Positions 44,997-53,747 of a DNA stretch of 64,000 nt are shown here, piece after piece. The stretch lies in NCBI GenBank assembly GCA_037178975.1, contig JASJZH010000002.1, positions 2,294,001-2,358,000 on the forward strand, read 5' to 3'. The notes beneath the pieces were generated by a model, which searched no databases, was not told where the DNA came from, and saw nothing but the letters and a program-made list of their open reading frames with translations. Numbering within the stretch: the first letter of the stretch is position 1; the number at the start of each line of letters is the position of its first letter. The DNA is from Oscheius tipulae (Eukaryota > Nematoda > Chromadorea > Rhabditida > Rhabditidae). Both the position numbers and the translations under genes were made by a program.

Positions 44997-45645
44997 TTAG
45001 ATGTCGTAGGTGATGGCATTGGAGCTGAAGACGGCTCCACTAGACGACGAGCTGGTAGACGGAGCTCGGATCAGAGTAGCCGACGGGAAGATGATATCCG
45101 TGGTGAGATCGAGATCCGAGTATGCTCCGATAGAGTCGTATCTCGGGTCCAGGTCCGAGCAATGAGCCCACTCCGTTTTGGTCTTTACTCCGGGGAACTT
45201 GGTCAGAAGCTGCTCGGAGGCCGTCCTCTCGGTAATCTTTCTTCTCAAGGCGATCTTTCTCTCGGCAGGACGACACAATTTGTTCTTGGCAGAGTCACGA
45301 CTCGTGGGCTGCTTTTTGATCAGCTTGGCTGCTGGGAAGAGATTCTCCGTTCTCCACCATTTTTCTCCCAACAGGCCCGCCGACGAGTAGGCGTCCACGT
45401 CGTCACTGTAACCGACTGTCTCGGTGGCAAACTTCCTGCTACGGTAGGGAGATCTGAAAGGAGTTGGATTAAGACAGAAAGACAGATAGAGAGTAGCCTA
45501 CCTAGACAAGCTTCTGACACAACTTCTGGAGCGACTTCCTGTCTGGCAGAGCCAAGTTGTTGAATTTGATCTCGAGTTCGATGGATCCTCCAACCGGCAC
45601 AGTGTGCATCATCTTGTCCAGCGTCTCCTTCAGCTTCGAGGCCAT
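44997..45645 (-). CDS. Unknown two-exon protein, 193 aa
   Basis: Exons 45521-45645 and 44997-45453 join in frame through a 67-nt intron (donor GTGTCA). It begins MASKLKETLDKMMHTVPVGG and continues with SIELEIKFNNLALPDRKSLQ. A Lys/Arg-rich middle follows (CRPAERKIALRRKI), then DLDPRYDSIGAYSDLDL and a Ser-rich tail ending NAITYDI. There is no signal peptide or TM segment. I do not recognise the family. The repeated YDS/YSDL tyrosines near the C-terminus could be phosphorylation or sorting motifs, which is speculative. Reading through the donor gives an early stop (KLV then TAG), so a short isoform is possible. Confidence 0.5.
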
Positions 45646-45705
45646 AACTGCTCGCTGTGTTCGATATTGGGCCTAATGACACCTAGTTGTTTTGAATATC
45701 CTACC

Positions 45706-45768
45706 TATACAATTTGCAAGAGGCATCCGTCTGCGACACAAGTCATCTCTAATCTGGGATAACACTTG
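45706..45768. repeat. Short dispersed repeat, copy 2 (partner 12418-12478)
   Basis: It shares CAATTTGC, AGAGGC, TCTAATCTG and GATAACACTTGA with a THOC1 intron. It lies just upstream of the gene at 44997-45645. Confidence 0.4.
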
Positions 45769-46328
45769 ACAATGTTTGCAAGAAGAAACTTTTTTGAATT
45801 AGCAAGCTACTGTTTTGATTGCTTTAATTGTAAAAAGAAAGTTATTGCTTTTGCTCTTTAGAGAGTTTCTTAGCAATGGACGACTCGGAGCTCAACAAAA
45901 CCGCCGACCAGGCAGCATAGCCGGCTAGTAGTTACATAAAAAGCTTTTTGTTTTTAAATTTATTCAAAGTTGAAAACAATGCAACTTCTCCCCCGTTAAA
46001 GCTGTACTAATTAATTTCGAAAACAAGGCACTCTCTCAGGAAACGACGGTTATAAATGAACAGTAACTAAAAATATCGAAAGAAAAGCCATTCGAAACGT
46101 ATCCATAATTATGTAGAAGTGCACAATAAGCGTCTGGAACAAAAAGAGCATTGATATCGCCAGCATAGCCAGAGTAATCTAATGAATTTGATAACATTTT
46201 TCGCCAGGAGCTTGTTGACATGCTTGGAGAGACCCATGGAACGAGAGAATGACAGGGAATGCATTTAAATGTCAGAAAATAGAGTGACAGAGATAGACAG
46301 AGACAGAAAACAAAATTTTCATATATCT

Positions 46329-46436
46329 TCAAAAAGATACGAGATCCTCGTCGTCGAAAGTGATAACATCTTCTGGCTCAGGTGGTGGGAGTGACTTGAC
46401 GGCTCGCTTCTCGACCATCTCTTCCTTCCAAGCCCT
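46329..46436 (-). CDS. Possible orphan terminal exon, acidic tail
   Basis: After a TTAATAG acceptor the minus strand reads AWKEEMVEKRAVKSLPPP, then EPEDVITFDDEDLVSF and a stop. Codon content and the acidic end look coding, but I found no convincing upstream exon before the inner inverted repeat. It may be the 3' remnant of a gene broken by rearrangement. On the plus strand just beyond (46449-46710) there are other short coding-like fragments. Confidence 0.25.
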   Translation of the reverse strand, partial: RAWKEEMVEKRAVKSLPPPEPEDVITFDDEDLVSF

Positions 46437-47129
46437 ATTAATATTCGAACCATGATGGAGGATGTGAGTCATTTCGAGTTGGGAAGTGGAAATATCGAAG
46501 ACTACTTGGATATTTTACAGACATTGGTAGACTCTAGCCTTTATAATTACATCGTTATTTACAAACCAAAGCCAGTTCTTCAGCAATGGAAAACCGAAGT
46601 TTGACGCTTCAAGCCCCGGCACTTTAGCACTGCAATGTCAGTGACTTCTCATCCTACAATGGCGATCCCGAAGCAGATTTCGATGTCCGTTTAAGGGTCG
46701 CTGTTTCTTAAATAGATTCTAGCCACTATCTGCTCAGATTGTAGACAGAGGTGGTTCAGTGATAAGAATGGTTTATGAAGATAATAGAGAAAGAGATACA
46801 AACGTAACAAGTAATAGCAGCCCGTGCCTCGATTAGCTAGCTAATCTCAAGAGAGCTGCCACCTTCTTCAGGGCGCTCACGCTCCGCACTCAGCCGTCCC
46901 GCCCCTCAAGGCTGCGACGGCGACCTTTGATAGAGGCCTTTCCTGCTCTGCCATAACAACGCCTTCGGCGATGTTTTTTTTTTTTTGCAAAACTCATCTT
47001 TTACCGAAGAATTATGACTGAACTCTCTAACCTCACACTGCTCACATTTCTCGTTTATGAACGTTGAATCAAAGACATTAATTAAGATTTGTATGACACT
47101 GGCAAGAGTACAAAGAATCACAGAGAGAC

Positions 47130-47330
47130 TCAGCAATGATGGTGATGATGGTGTCCGTGATGATGGTGGTGATGGTGTCCATGGAAAAGATGATGGAACA
47201 GGCCATGATGATGGTGGTGATGATGCCCATGTTCGACAACTACCACCGGAGCAGGCTGAGGAACAACGACTGGGACATGGTGAGGAGCCTGGTAGACGGG
47301 AGGAGGAACTCCGTAAGGATTGTAGGACAT
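47130..47330 (-). CDS. Histidine-rich small protein, copy A
   Basis: An intronless 66-aa frame starting MSYNPYGVPPPVYQAPHH, with a Pro/Val-rich middle and a C-terminal half dominated by histidine runs separated by Gly, Leu and Phe, ending in Cys. There is no signal peptide, so it is likely cytosolic. Such tracts bind Zn, Ni or Cu. A role in metal buffering is inferred from composition only. A TATA box sits 50-56 nt upstream. The protein is identical to copy B (53376-53576) on the opposite arm. Confidence 0.7.
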   Translation of the reverse strand: MSYNPYGVPPPVYQAPHHVPVVVPQPAPVVVVEHGHHHHHHHGLFHHLFHGHHHHHHHGHHHHHHC

Positions 47331-47380
47331 TTTGTAAGGTGGAGCGAGAGAACTGATAACTGGGAACGGGACAGACGGGT

Positions 47381-47386
47381 CTTATA
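47381..47386 (-). promoter_or_regulatory. TATA box of His-rich gene copy A
   Basis: TATAAG on the minus strand at the position mirroring that of copy B, about 51-56 nt before the ATG. It is inside the repeated arm, so both copies should share promoter activity. Confidence 0.5.
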
Positions 47387-47884
47387 TCGGAGCGGAGGAG
47401 CCCTTATTTAAACAAAAGATGGTCTGAAATGACGTAGAGATCAGAGACAGTGACGCACTGTTGCGAATGGTGGGGAGGAAGACGTGAGTCAGAAATAGAA
47501 ACATGGGAACGGAGCTGTAGTTTGACTCATAAACACACGTGACTTTCTCAAGTGGGAACTAGTTGAACCTAAACTTGCTCCCAAACTGCTTGGTTCTTTT
47601 CCTAGATGGCCTAGAACTTGGACAGGGCGTGTGCCTCTCTGTCCATCTCTGTCACTGTCTACTACCTCATTGGACCAGCTTTGGTTTTCCCGCTCCCGGA
47701 CTCTTAGGAAAAAAAGTTCGTATATTCTCTGTCTCAAACGCTCTGTCTATACTTTTCAAACTACATCTGTCCTTATCTTTTACACACTGTCCTCAAAAGA
47801 GCAATAGCTGTGCGTCACAAGCTCTTTCTAACACGTCATCTCCCTGTTTAAGACAGCCACTTTTCTTCCTTGACACCTTTCTGT

Positions 47885-48106
47885 ATGACCGAACCAGTAG
47901 AGTCTCCGACTACGGCCTATATTCATCCAACAGTCTCTATAGACCTTCTGTCGTCCAGAAGAAATGTGGGCTCCGGTCATGATTACAGCAAGTATCATTC
48001 CTGTGAGCACGAGCACCTTCATCACCATGGTCACAGTCACAAGGATCATGGTAGGCCATCGTCAAAACCGCATCTCATCAGTGTGAAACCGATTGACAAC
48101 TGGTAA
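47885..48106 (+). CDS. Second histidine-rich small protein, 73 aa
   Basis: A plus-strand frame starting MTEPVESPTTAYIHPTVSI. It contains CEHEHLHHHGHSHKDHG, a His/Cys cluster like the metal-binding loops of zinc transporters, and ends SVKPIDNW. An AATAAA follows 29 nt after the stop. The first 30 codons are less certain, because a CGTCCAG acceptor at about 47955 could begin the exon instead. It points away from the His-rich gene at 47130-47330, 554 bp away, which suggests shared regulation. Confidence 0.45.
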   Translation: MTEPVESPTTAYIHPTVSIDLLSSRRNVGSGHDYSKYHSCEHEHLHHHGHSHKDHGRPSSKPHLISVKPIDNW

Positions 48107-48135
48107 AACTGATATCCCTCCTTGTGTTTGTACAA

Positions 48136-48141
48136 AATAAA
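48136..48141 (+). terminator. Poly(A) signal of second His-rich gene
   Basis: AATAAA 29 nt past the stop codon at 48106. It supports a real transcript ending here. Confidence 0.45.
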
Positions 48142-49137
48142 TCAGATCAAAAAGCGGGTGTTTATGCTGACAAGAGACAGTGATACAAATAGAGAGAGAG
48201 AGAGAGAGAGAGGGACAGTCTCTTTCATTCCATTCTAGTCCTTCTAGAGCCATCAAAAAAGCGACCGACCTTCAGATCCCGGAACTTGGTCCTCAATTTC
48301 CGTCTTCTTTGTAGTTTTTACAACTTCCGCAGGGCTCGTAACCCTCTCGTCTCTTCCGCATCCCATCGCTCTCCTTAACACGCCACCGCTGACGTAGACA
48401 GTGCTTCCCCACACCCCCTGGAAGACCATTTGAAAAGTTTTAGTTAGGTCAGAGGGGCCCGGAACCGGTTGCCGACCCGAGACTTTTGGCTATGGCTATC
48501 GGTCCACTTGACCATTATATAGACTTTGGAAAAAGTCTTTTGGCAAGTTGGTCAGCCAAATTCGGAAGACAACCATCCACTTGAAATTCTTATTTTGGTC
48601 CAGAGAAGCCTGTCCTCGTTCTTCCCTTGAATGATTAGCCCCCTTTTGCTTTCTTCCCCAAGCTTTCGAGTTCGTTTCCGACTTTTCAAGTGTTTTGATT
48701 ACTTGACAACAACTGGTACTCGATCTATATAGGCAGAGTTGCTCTCTTGACACTCATGTCTCTTCTCTGCTGCTGTCTTTCCCGTTCTCCAACTTCAATG
48801 TAAGAAAATCGTACTGGATAGTGGGCTTGTCGAGAATTTTGCGTCTGGGTGTAAAAAAAAGGAACCCGGGTCGGCCTTGTTACGACCCCCTAAGGCGATA
48901 GGACAAGGTTGGTTGTTTGAATTGAAACGATGGTGTTCAGCCTTGGACGTGATTGAGAAAATAGGATAAGTTTCTGCCATTCTGTCACTCTGTCTTCCTC
49001 TCACCTTACCTCAATACGCACCTACTGCTGGTAGTCGGGTAGTAGCTACCTCAAGCTGTGCAGTGAAGAGGGTCGACCAGGGAGCAACATCTCCTGGCGA
49101 AGAGCCATGTCGAAATGACTAGTTTGCAAGTAGATCA

Positions 49138-49256
49138 TGTGACTTGTCGCTTCCTGTCAAATTTAATCCGAGACATTGGTGCTTTCTAAGGTTGTTTGCC
49201 TCTACGAGAATGTTGTCCCATGGCTTTCGTCTTTTCAGTAGTTTCCACTCCATATA
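49138..49256. repeat. Dispersed repeat, copy 2 (partner 5059-5186)
   Basis: Same orientation and block order as the copy in the RRP9 intron 44 kb away, with an intervening insertion in that copy. It is noncoding. Confidence 0.5.
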
Positions 49257-50374
49257 AACGTAAGTTACTCTTTGTCTCCCTGTCTCTCTTTCTCTCTATC
49301 TCTCTGTCTTTCTGTCTGTCTCCCCCTTCAAAATGACGTCGCTGTTATCTTTTGTGTCGAGAAGCTATCGGATAGTTCGTCAAACTCTCTCATCCAAAGA
49401 TCAGGTCCGATAGCCACAAAAAACATCGCCTCATTGACTATCAGCCACCTTTGGTCTAAACTGTCTGAGATTTCGATTCTCTGCCAAACATGCATCAGGC
49501 AAGAAAGAGACACCTTGGTGAACACGTTTTGTCTCGCAACCACTCTCTCTGTGAAACTGAAAGCTTGGGGCTGTCCCACAGCTGGCAGCCAGTCCCGACC
49601 AGTAGCTGTAAAGCCTAACGTTCACTTTTTACCCCTGCCAACGGTTGGATAATCGTCTCAATTGGTACAGGGAGACAGAGAGTACAGTCAGCTTTTACCT
49701 CTACTGGCTGCTCAATATAGTATTCTTGATCATAGGTCAACACTGTCTGTTTCTTCCGGTAGTACTCCCATACTCTTGCTTCCTTAACAGCAGCTGTAAA
49801 GCCTCACTTCCGCCGGACAATTGGCCCCTCTTTTTACAGTACGTCCCCTAAAAATGCGTCTCCGCAACAATCTAGTAGACCTGAAATCACGACGCGTCGC
49901 GCAGTCATGTGATCCCAAAAGAAGGTGTTCCAGACTGACTGAGGGGATGACGCCTTTCTGCTTTTGTTTTCTGTTATTAGTTTACAGCTGATCGTTGATT
50001 TTGAGATGGAAGGTGGGTTACGGTAATCTGTGTCTAGTATCAAACAGTTTGGTCTTCTTTGGCGGCCAGAAGATTCTTTCGTCCAATAACTATCAGTTTG
50101 TTCAGCTAATACTCAAGTGTCCAGCATTCCCTTCATTCTTCCAGTCGAGCTAACCTATTTTCTTTTAGAAAACTGTGCTTCCCTTACCGGGAAAACTTTG
50201 AATTTACTGCCAAACGAGGGGGTACTAGCTAAGATTTCTAGACATTTGAAGCGTTCCACGTTCATTGGTTTGTTCGATCCGATTACTACAGTCCGTAGAT
50301 TGGTAGACTAGCATGACGATAGCTCAAGATTGTTTTCTTCAATTTCAGAATGGAAGCTAGAACCAGCGGTAAAC

Positions 50375-50435
50375 GGCTAAAGTTCGAACGTACGATCTCT
50401 GTCAACAGGTTGACAGGTATGCTAGGCTAGTAGGG
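50375..50435 (-). repeat. tRNA-like relic in inner spacer
   Basis: The minus strand has CTAGCCTAGCATACCTGTC and ACGTTCGAACTTT at tRNA-like spacing. It is degenerate. Confidence 0.35.
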
Positions 50436-51673
50436 ACAAGTTCTCATTTTTGTCTGAATGGGTGTCTGAAGAATGTTCCATTGGCAGCATTATCCAAATT
50501 GAAAGAAGCGGACACTTAGGATTAAGCTACAGACGAGAGTTTTTAAAGAAAGCAACAAACTAAAACAAATTGGTCACAGCCAGTGAGAGTTCTGGTTTTT
50601 TGACCGCGTGTTTTCCGGCTGCTAGTTACTTCCACGCCGCTTGTGTATCTTTGTTTCTGTTCTGACTTCTGTGTCCTTGCCTTCGACCTTTCAAAGGCAA
50701 ACCGATCCATCACTTTCTGTCCACATTCAGTGTTTTCTTGCCCCATACTCTCTCTTTCCTCTTAATGAACAGAACGTCAATCTTATTACTTTTCTCGAGC
50801 CTACCGAGACAAGGTCAAGTCCTTATTGACCAACAAATTGAGTCCAAACCTCAACGAAAATTGTCGACAAATTGGCGCCAGCCGGGTCTTCTAATTCATC
50901 AAAGTTTCGACAGGTTGTGATCCCGAAAACTGTTGCAAGGATGGGGACCCCCAGCCTGCACCCAATGGTTTTTTAAACTGTGCGAAGTTGTGGTTGCAAT
51001 GGTGAAAAATAAGAAGAGCAGGTTCATTGCTACCGTCAACGATCCCCACATTTGGACTCCTTTCCCTTGGTTCCTGGTCTACATACTTATATTTAACTTT
51101 TCGAATAGCCTATTAATTGGACTTTCTTTTTGGACCATTTGGACTTAACATTGGAACTAAGACAGCGTGCTGGTCTCTTTAGTACAGGGTCCAATCAGTC
51201 TGAATTCCAGATTAACTCTGAAGAGTATCTTTTAGAAAGAGACTCCTTGGTTTCGAATTTAGACTGTTCAAATCTCTCCTATCTTACTCCGAGAATGTTG
51301 AACACTTACTTCTATACGTTTTATAAAGCTACTTTGCTTTCTAGAGAATCGCCCGGAGGCAAATGTGGTTATACCTGTTCGATGAACAAATACCTTCTCT
51401 ACTAGTTTTTATCTTGGCAAATTTTTGTAGATTTTGCCTCGAAACTACTGGCTGATAGACAGTGTTTGAGCCAAACAAGCCTTTCTCTTCCTATTTCTGT
51501 CTACCTCTCAACTTATGCTATGTTTCAGTGACTCTCTACAGAGATGAGTTCAGCGTCTCTCTCCTCAACCACGTAAGCATGAACTGTCCCCTTGACCCCT
51601 TTGTCTCTCTTCGTTTATGCGTGTTTATGTCTCTTACCTTCCAACAAGTTGTTTTCGTTCCATTGTCCCCCGC

Positions 51674-51679
51674 TATAAA
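51674..51679 (+). promoter_or_regulatory. TATA box of PGAP2 gene
   Basis: TATAAA lies 44 nt before the ATG at 51718. It implies transcription starting near 51705. In that case the TTCCAG next to the ATG may be incidental rather than a trans-splice site. Confidence 0.45.
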
Positions 51680-51717
51680 CAAAAGTCACCATCAGTTCAT
51701 CAGTCACTGTTTCCAGG

Positions 51718-52764
51718 ATGCTGACCCCTCCGCCGGTCGACCACAATGTGGAGAAGATGCTCAAGAGTGAGTGACATTACTTTCAGTTCTCTAAGGTTCA
51801 ATTCCAGTGAGGACAGTCGTCTCGATGGGGGCGCTGTTGCCCGGACTTGGCTGTTATTTCTGCATAGCCTACACTTACCTCTTTCAGTTCGAACGTGTCA
51901 TGAATTTCACTCAGAGCGATCAGTGCCCTGATGTACATAGGTGAGAGTGACAGAAGATTAGAATCTATTTCAATATGATTACAGCATTCTCCCGCCTGTC
52001 TCCTACAGTATTGGTGTCTGGGAGCCACAGAAATTCTTCTGGCTGCTCATCATGTTTTTACATATGCCTCCGAGAATATTCTTTCTTGTGGTAAGCAGGA
52101 TGAAGAGACAGAGAGTCAGAGGGACAGAGAGACAAAGGGACTTTGAGTCAATGAGTCTGAAAGTCTGAGAGTCAGAGCGACAGTCTTATTTCCAGCTTTA
52201 TCGCCGCATGTTCCTCAACTCTGCTCCCAAGTCCACCTGCTACCAATGTACCATCTGGTTCTATCTGAAAACTCTTTGGCTCGAACCCATCGGTTTGGTC
52301 CTCGTTTCAGTTGTGGATATCCATTCTCATTTCTGTAAGTGATTCATAAGTGTCATGATCAACTCTTTTCAGTCATTCACGCGATCGCCTACGCCGTCTG
52401 GATCATCAACTTCAACTTTAACATGCTCTTCAACCTAATCCTTCAAGCCAATGCCGGTCTGGTCAAAGAGGACACTGTTACTCACTACACGTGGCGGATC
52501 AAGGTGTTCATGTTTGTCACCGGCTGTGCCCTCTCCGTATCCACAGCCTTTTCCTACCCTCTTTTTATGAGCTACTGCTCTCCCATAGCCTACTATGCCT
52601 TCTCCATAGCTGAGTACATCATGGTCGGCTACAACTCCATCTTCTACTGTCTCATCTACTGGGAGTTCCCGAAGACCCGGGTGACTATAGGCATCCGGAC
52701 CGGTCCTCATCCGAGAAAGATCACAGCCTTGACAGCTATCGATGTCACCAAAGTCCCCCTCTGA
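51718..52764 (+). CDS. PGAP2: PGAP2 (post-GPI-attachment to proteins 2) homologue
   Basis: A Golgi multi-pass membrane protein needed for fatty-acid remodelling of GPI anchors. Five exons, 51718-51766, 51808-51940, 51985-52090, 52196-52334 and 52373-52764, hold frame and give 272 aa, a normal length. The family hallmark LPPVSYSIGVWEPQKFFW is followed by MPPRIFFLVLYRRMF. Several TM helices follow, with CYQCTIWFYL and HAIAYAVWIINFN. The C-terminus ends with TAIDVTKVPL. It lies in the spacer between the inner inverted arms and is intact. AGTAAA near 52850 may serve as its poly(A) signal. GPI-anchored candidates nearby (the Ly6-like gene and the small secreted protein) are coincidental as far as the sequence shows. 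Confidence 0.85.
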
Positions 52765-53319
52765 TCTCATAGTTTCTGTCCTCGTACTGGTAGTCCTATC
52801 GAATTTCCTTTGTGTTTCTGTACATATTTGTGTTTGTTACGAGTAAGCGAGTAAATCTCAACTGTTTGTGGTCTGGTCAAGAGTACAGAGAGAGACAGAT
52901 GAATGAGTCAAACTACAGCTCCGCTCCTTGTTGACTCAGGCGCTCTCCCCCAAAAATTTGCGTCACGTTTGAGACAGAGAATATACGAACTTTTTTTCCT
53001 AAGAGTCCGGGAGCGGGAAAACCAAAGCTGGTCCAATGAGGTAGTAGACAGTGACAGAGATGGACAGAGAGGCACACGCCCTGTCCAAGTTCTAGGCCAT
53101 CTAGGAAAAGAACCAAGCAGTTTGGGAGCAAGTTTAGGTTCAACTAGTTCCCACTTGAGAAAGTCACGTGTGTTTATGAGTCAAACTACAGCTCCGTTCC
53201 CATGTTTCTATTTCTGACTCACGTCTTCCTCCCCACCATTCGCAACAGTGCGTCACTGTCTCTGATCTCTACGTCATTTCAGACCATCTTTTGTTTAAAT
53301 AAGGGCTCCTCCGCTCCGA

Positions 53320-53325
53320 TATAAG
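53320..53325 (+). promoter_or_regulatory. TATA box of His-rich gene copy B
   Basis: TATAAG 51-56 nt before the ATG at 53376, with a CAGTTATCAG initiator-like stretch about 30 nt downstream. Confidence 0.5.
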
Positions 53326-53375
53326 ACCCGTCTGTCCCGTTCCCAGTTATCAGTTCTCTCGCTCCACCTTACAAA

Positions 53376-53576
53376 ATGTCCTACAATCCTTACGGAGTTC
53401 CTCCTCCCGTCTACCAGGCTCCTCACCATGTCCCAGTCGTTGTTCCTCAGCCTGCTCCGGTGGTAGTTGTCGAACATGGGCATCATCACCACCATCATCA
53501 TGGCCTGTTCCATCATCTTTTCCATGGACACCATCACCACCATCATCACGGACACCATCATCACCATCATTGCTGA
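53376..53576 (+). CDS. Histidine-rich small protein, copy B
   Basis: Protein and flanks are identical to copy A at 47130-47330, in opposite orientation. It is 66 aa and intronless, with three main His blocks in the C-terminal half and a terminal Cys. The two copies would double gene dosage. A metal-binding role is inferred from composition. Confidence 0.7.
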   Translation: MSYNPYGVPPPVYQAPHHVPVVVPQPAPVVVVEHGHHHHHHHGLFHHLFHGHHHHHHHGHHHHHHC

Positions 53577-53747
53577 GTCTCTCTGTGATTCTTTGTACTC
53601 TTGCCAGTGTCATACAAATCTTAATTAATGTCTTTGATTCAAATATTCTTTCGACAAGTGCGTGAACAAGTCATACAAAACTGGTATCAAAACATAAAAA
53701 GTGACAACATTTACTAAAAAAAAATCTGAAGAGCTCCCCCTTCCGTT

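Larger units (their letters stand above)
47064..47740 (-). repeat. Inner inverted-repeat arm, left (677 bp)
   Basis: The reverse complement matches 52966-53642 base for base in every segment I compared, and both arms have exactly the same length. The arm includes the His-rich gene, its TATA box and about 350 bp of 5' flank. The spacer is 5.2 kb. Confidence 0.9.
48142..51673. other. 3.5-kb spacer with no supported gene
   Basis: It lies between the inner arms. It contains a (GA)n run at 48190-48212, copy 2 of a dispersed repeat, a (CTCTGT)n tract at 49280-49325 and a tRNA-like relic at 50375-50435. Frames at 49272-49652 and 51130-51405 are the longest but show no motif, leader or splice context. 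Confidence 0.45.
52966..53642 (+). repeat. Inner inverted-repeat arm, right (677 bp)
   Basis: Inverted copy of 47064-47740. Both boundaries are abrupt: sequence diverges just before ACGTTTGAG on one side and just after TTTGATTCAA on the other. No target-site duplication or terminal repeat is evident. Confidence 0.9.

Noticed and set aside
44781-45563. 260-codon plus frame
   Set aside because: It begins in a CTCTGT repeat and then runs antisense to the 44997-45645 gene, which has a poly(A) signal on the minus strand.
47136-47411. Met-rich plus frame opposite the His-rich gene
   Set aside because: CAT codons of His read on the other strand as ATG, so the Met runs are a shadow. The promoter and poly-His frame are on the minus strand.
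49272-49652. 126-codon plus frame
   Set aside because: It starts in CTCTGT low-complexity sequence, and the opposite strand is open over the same part. It has no motif.
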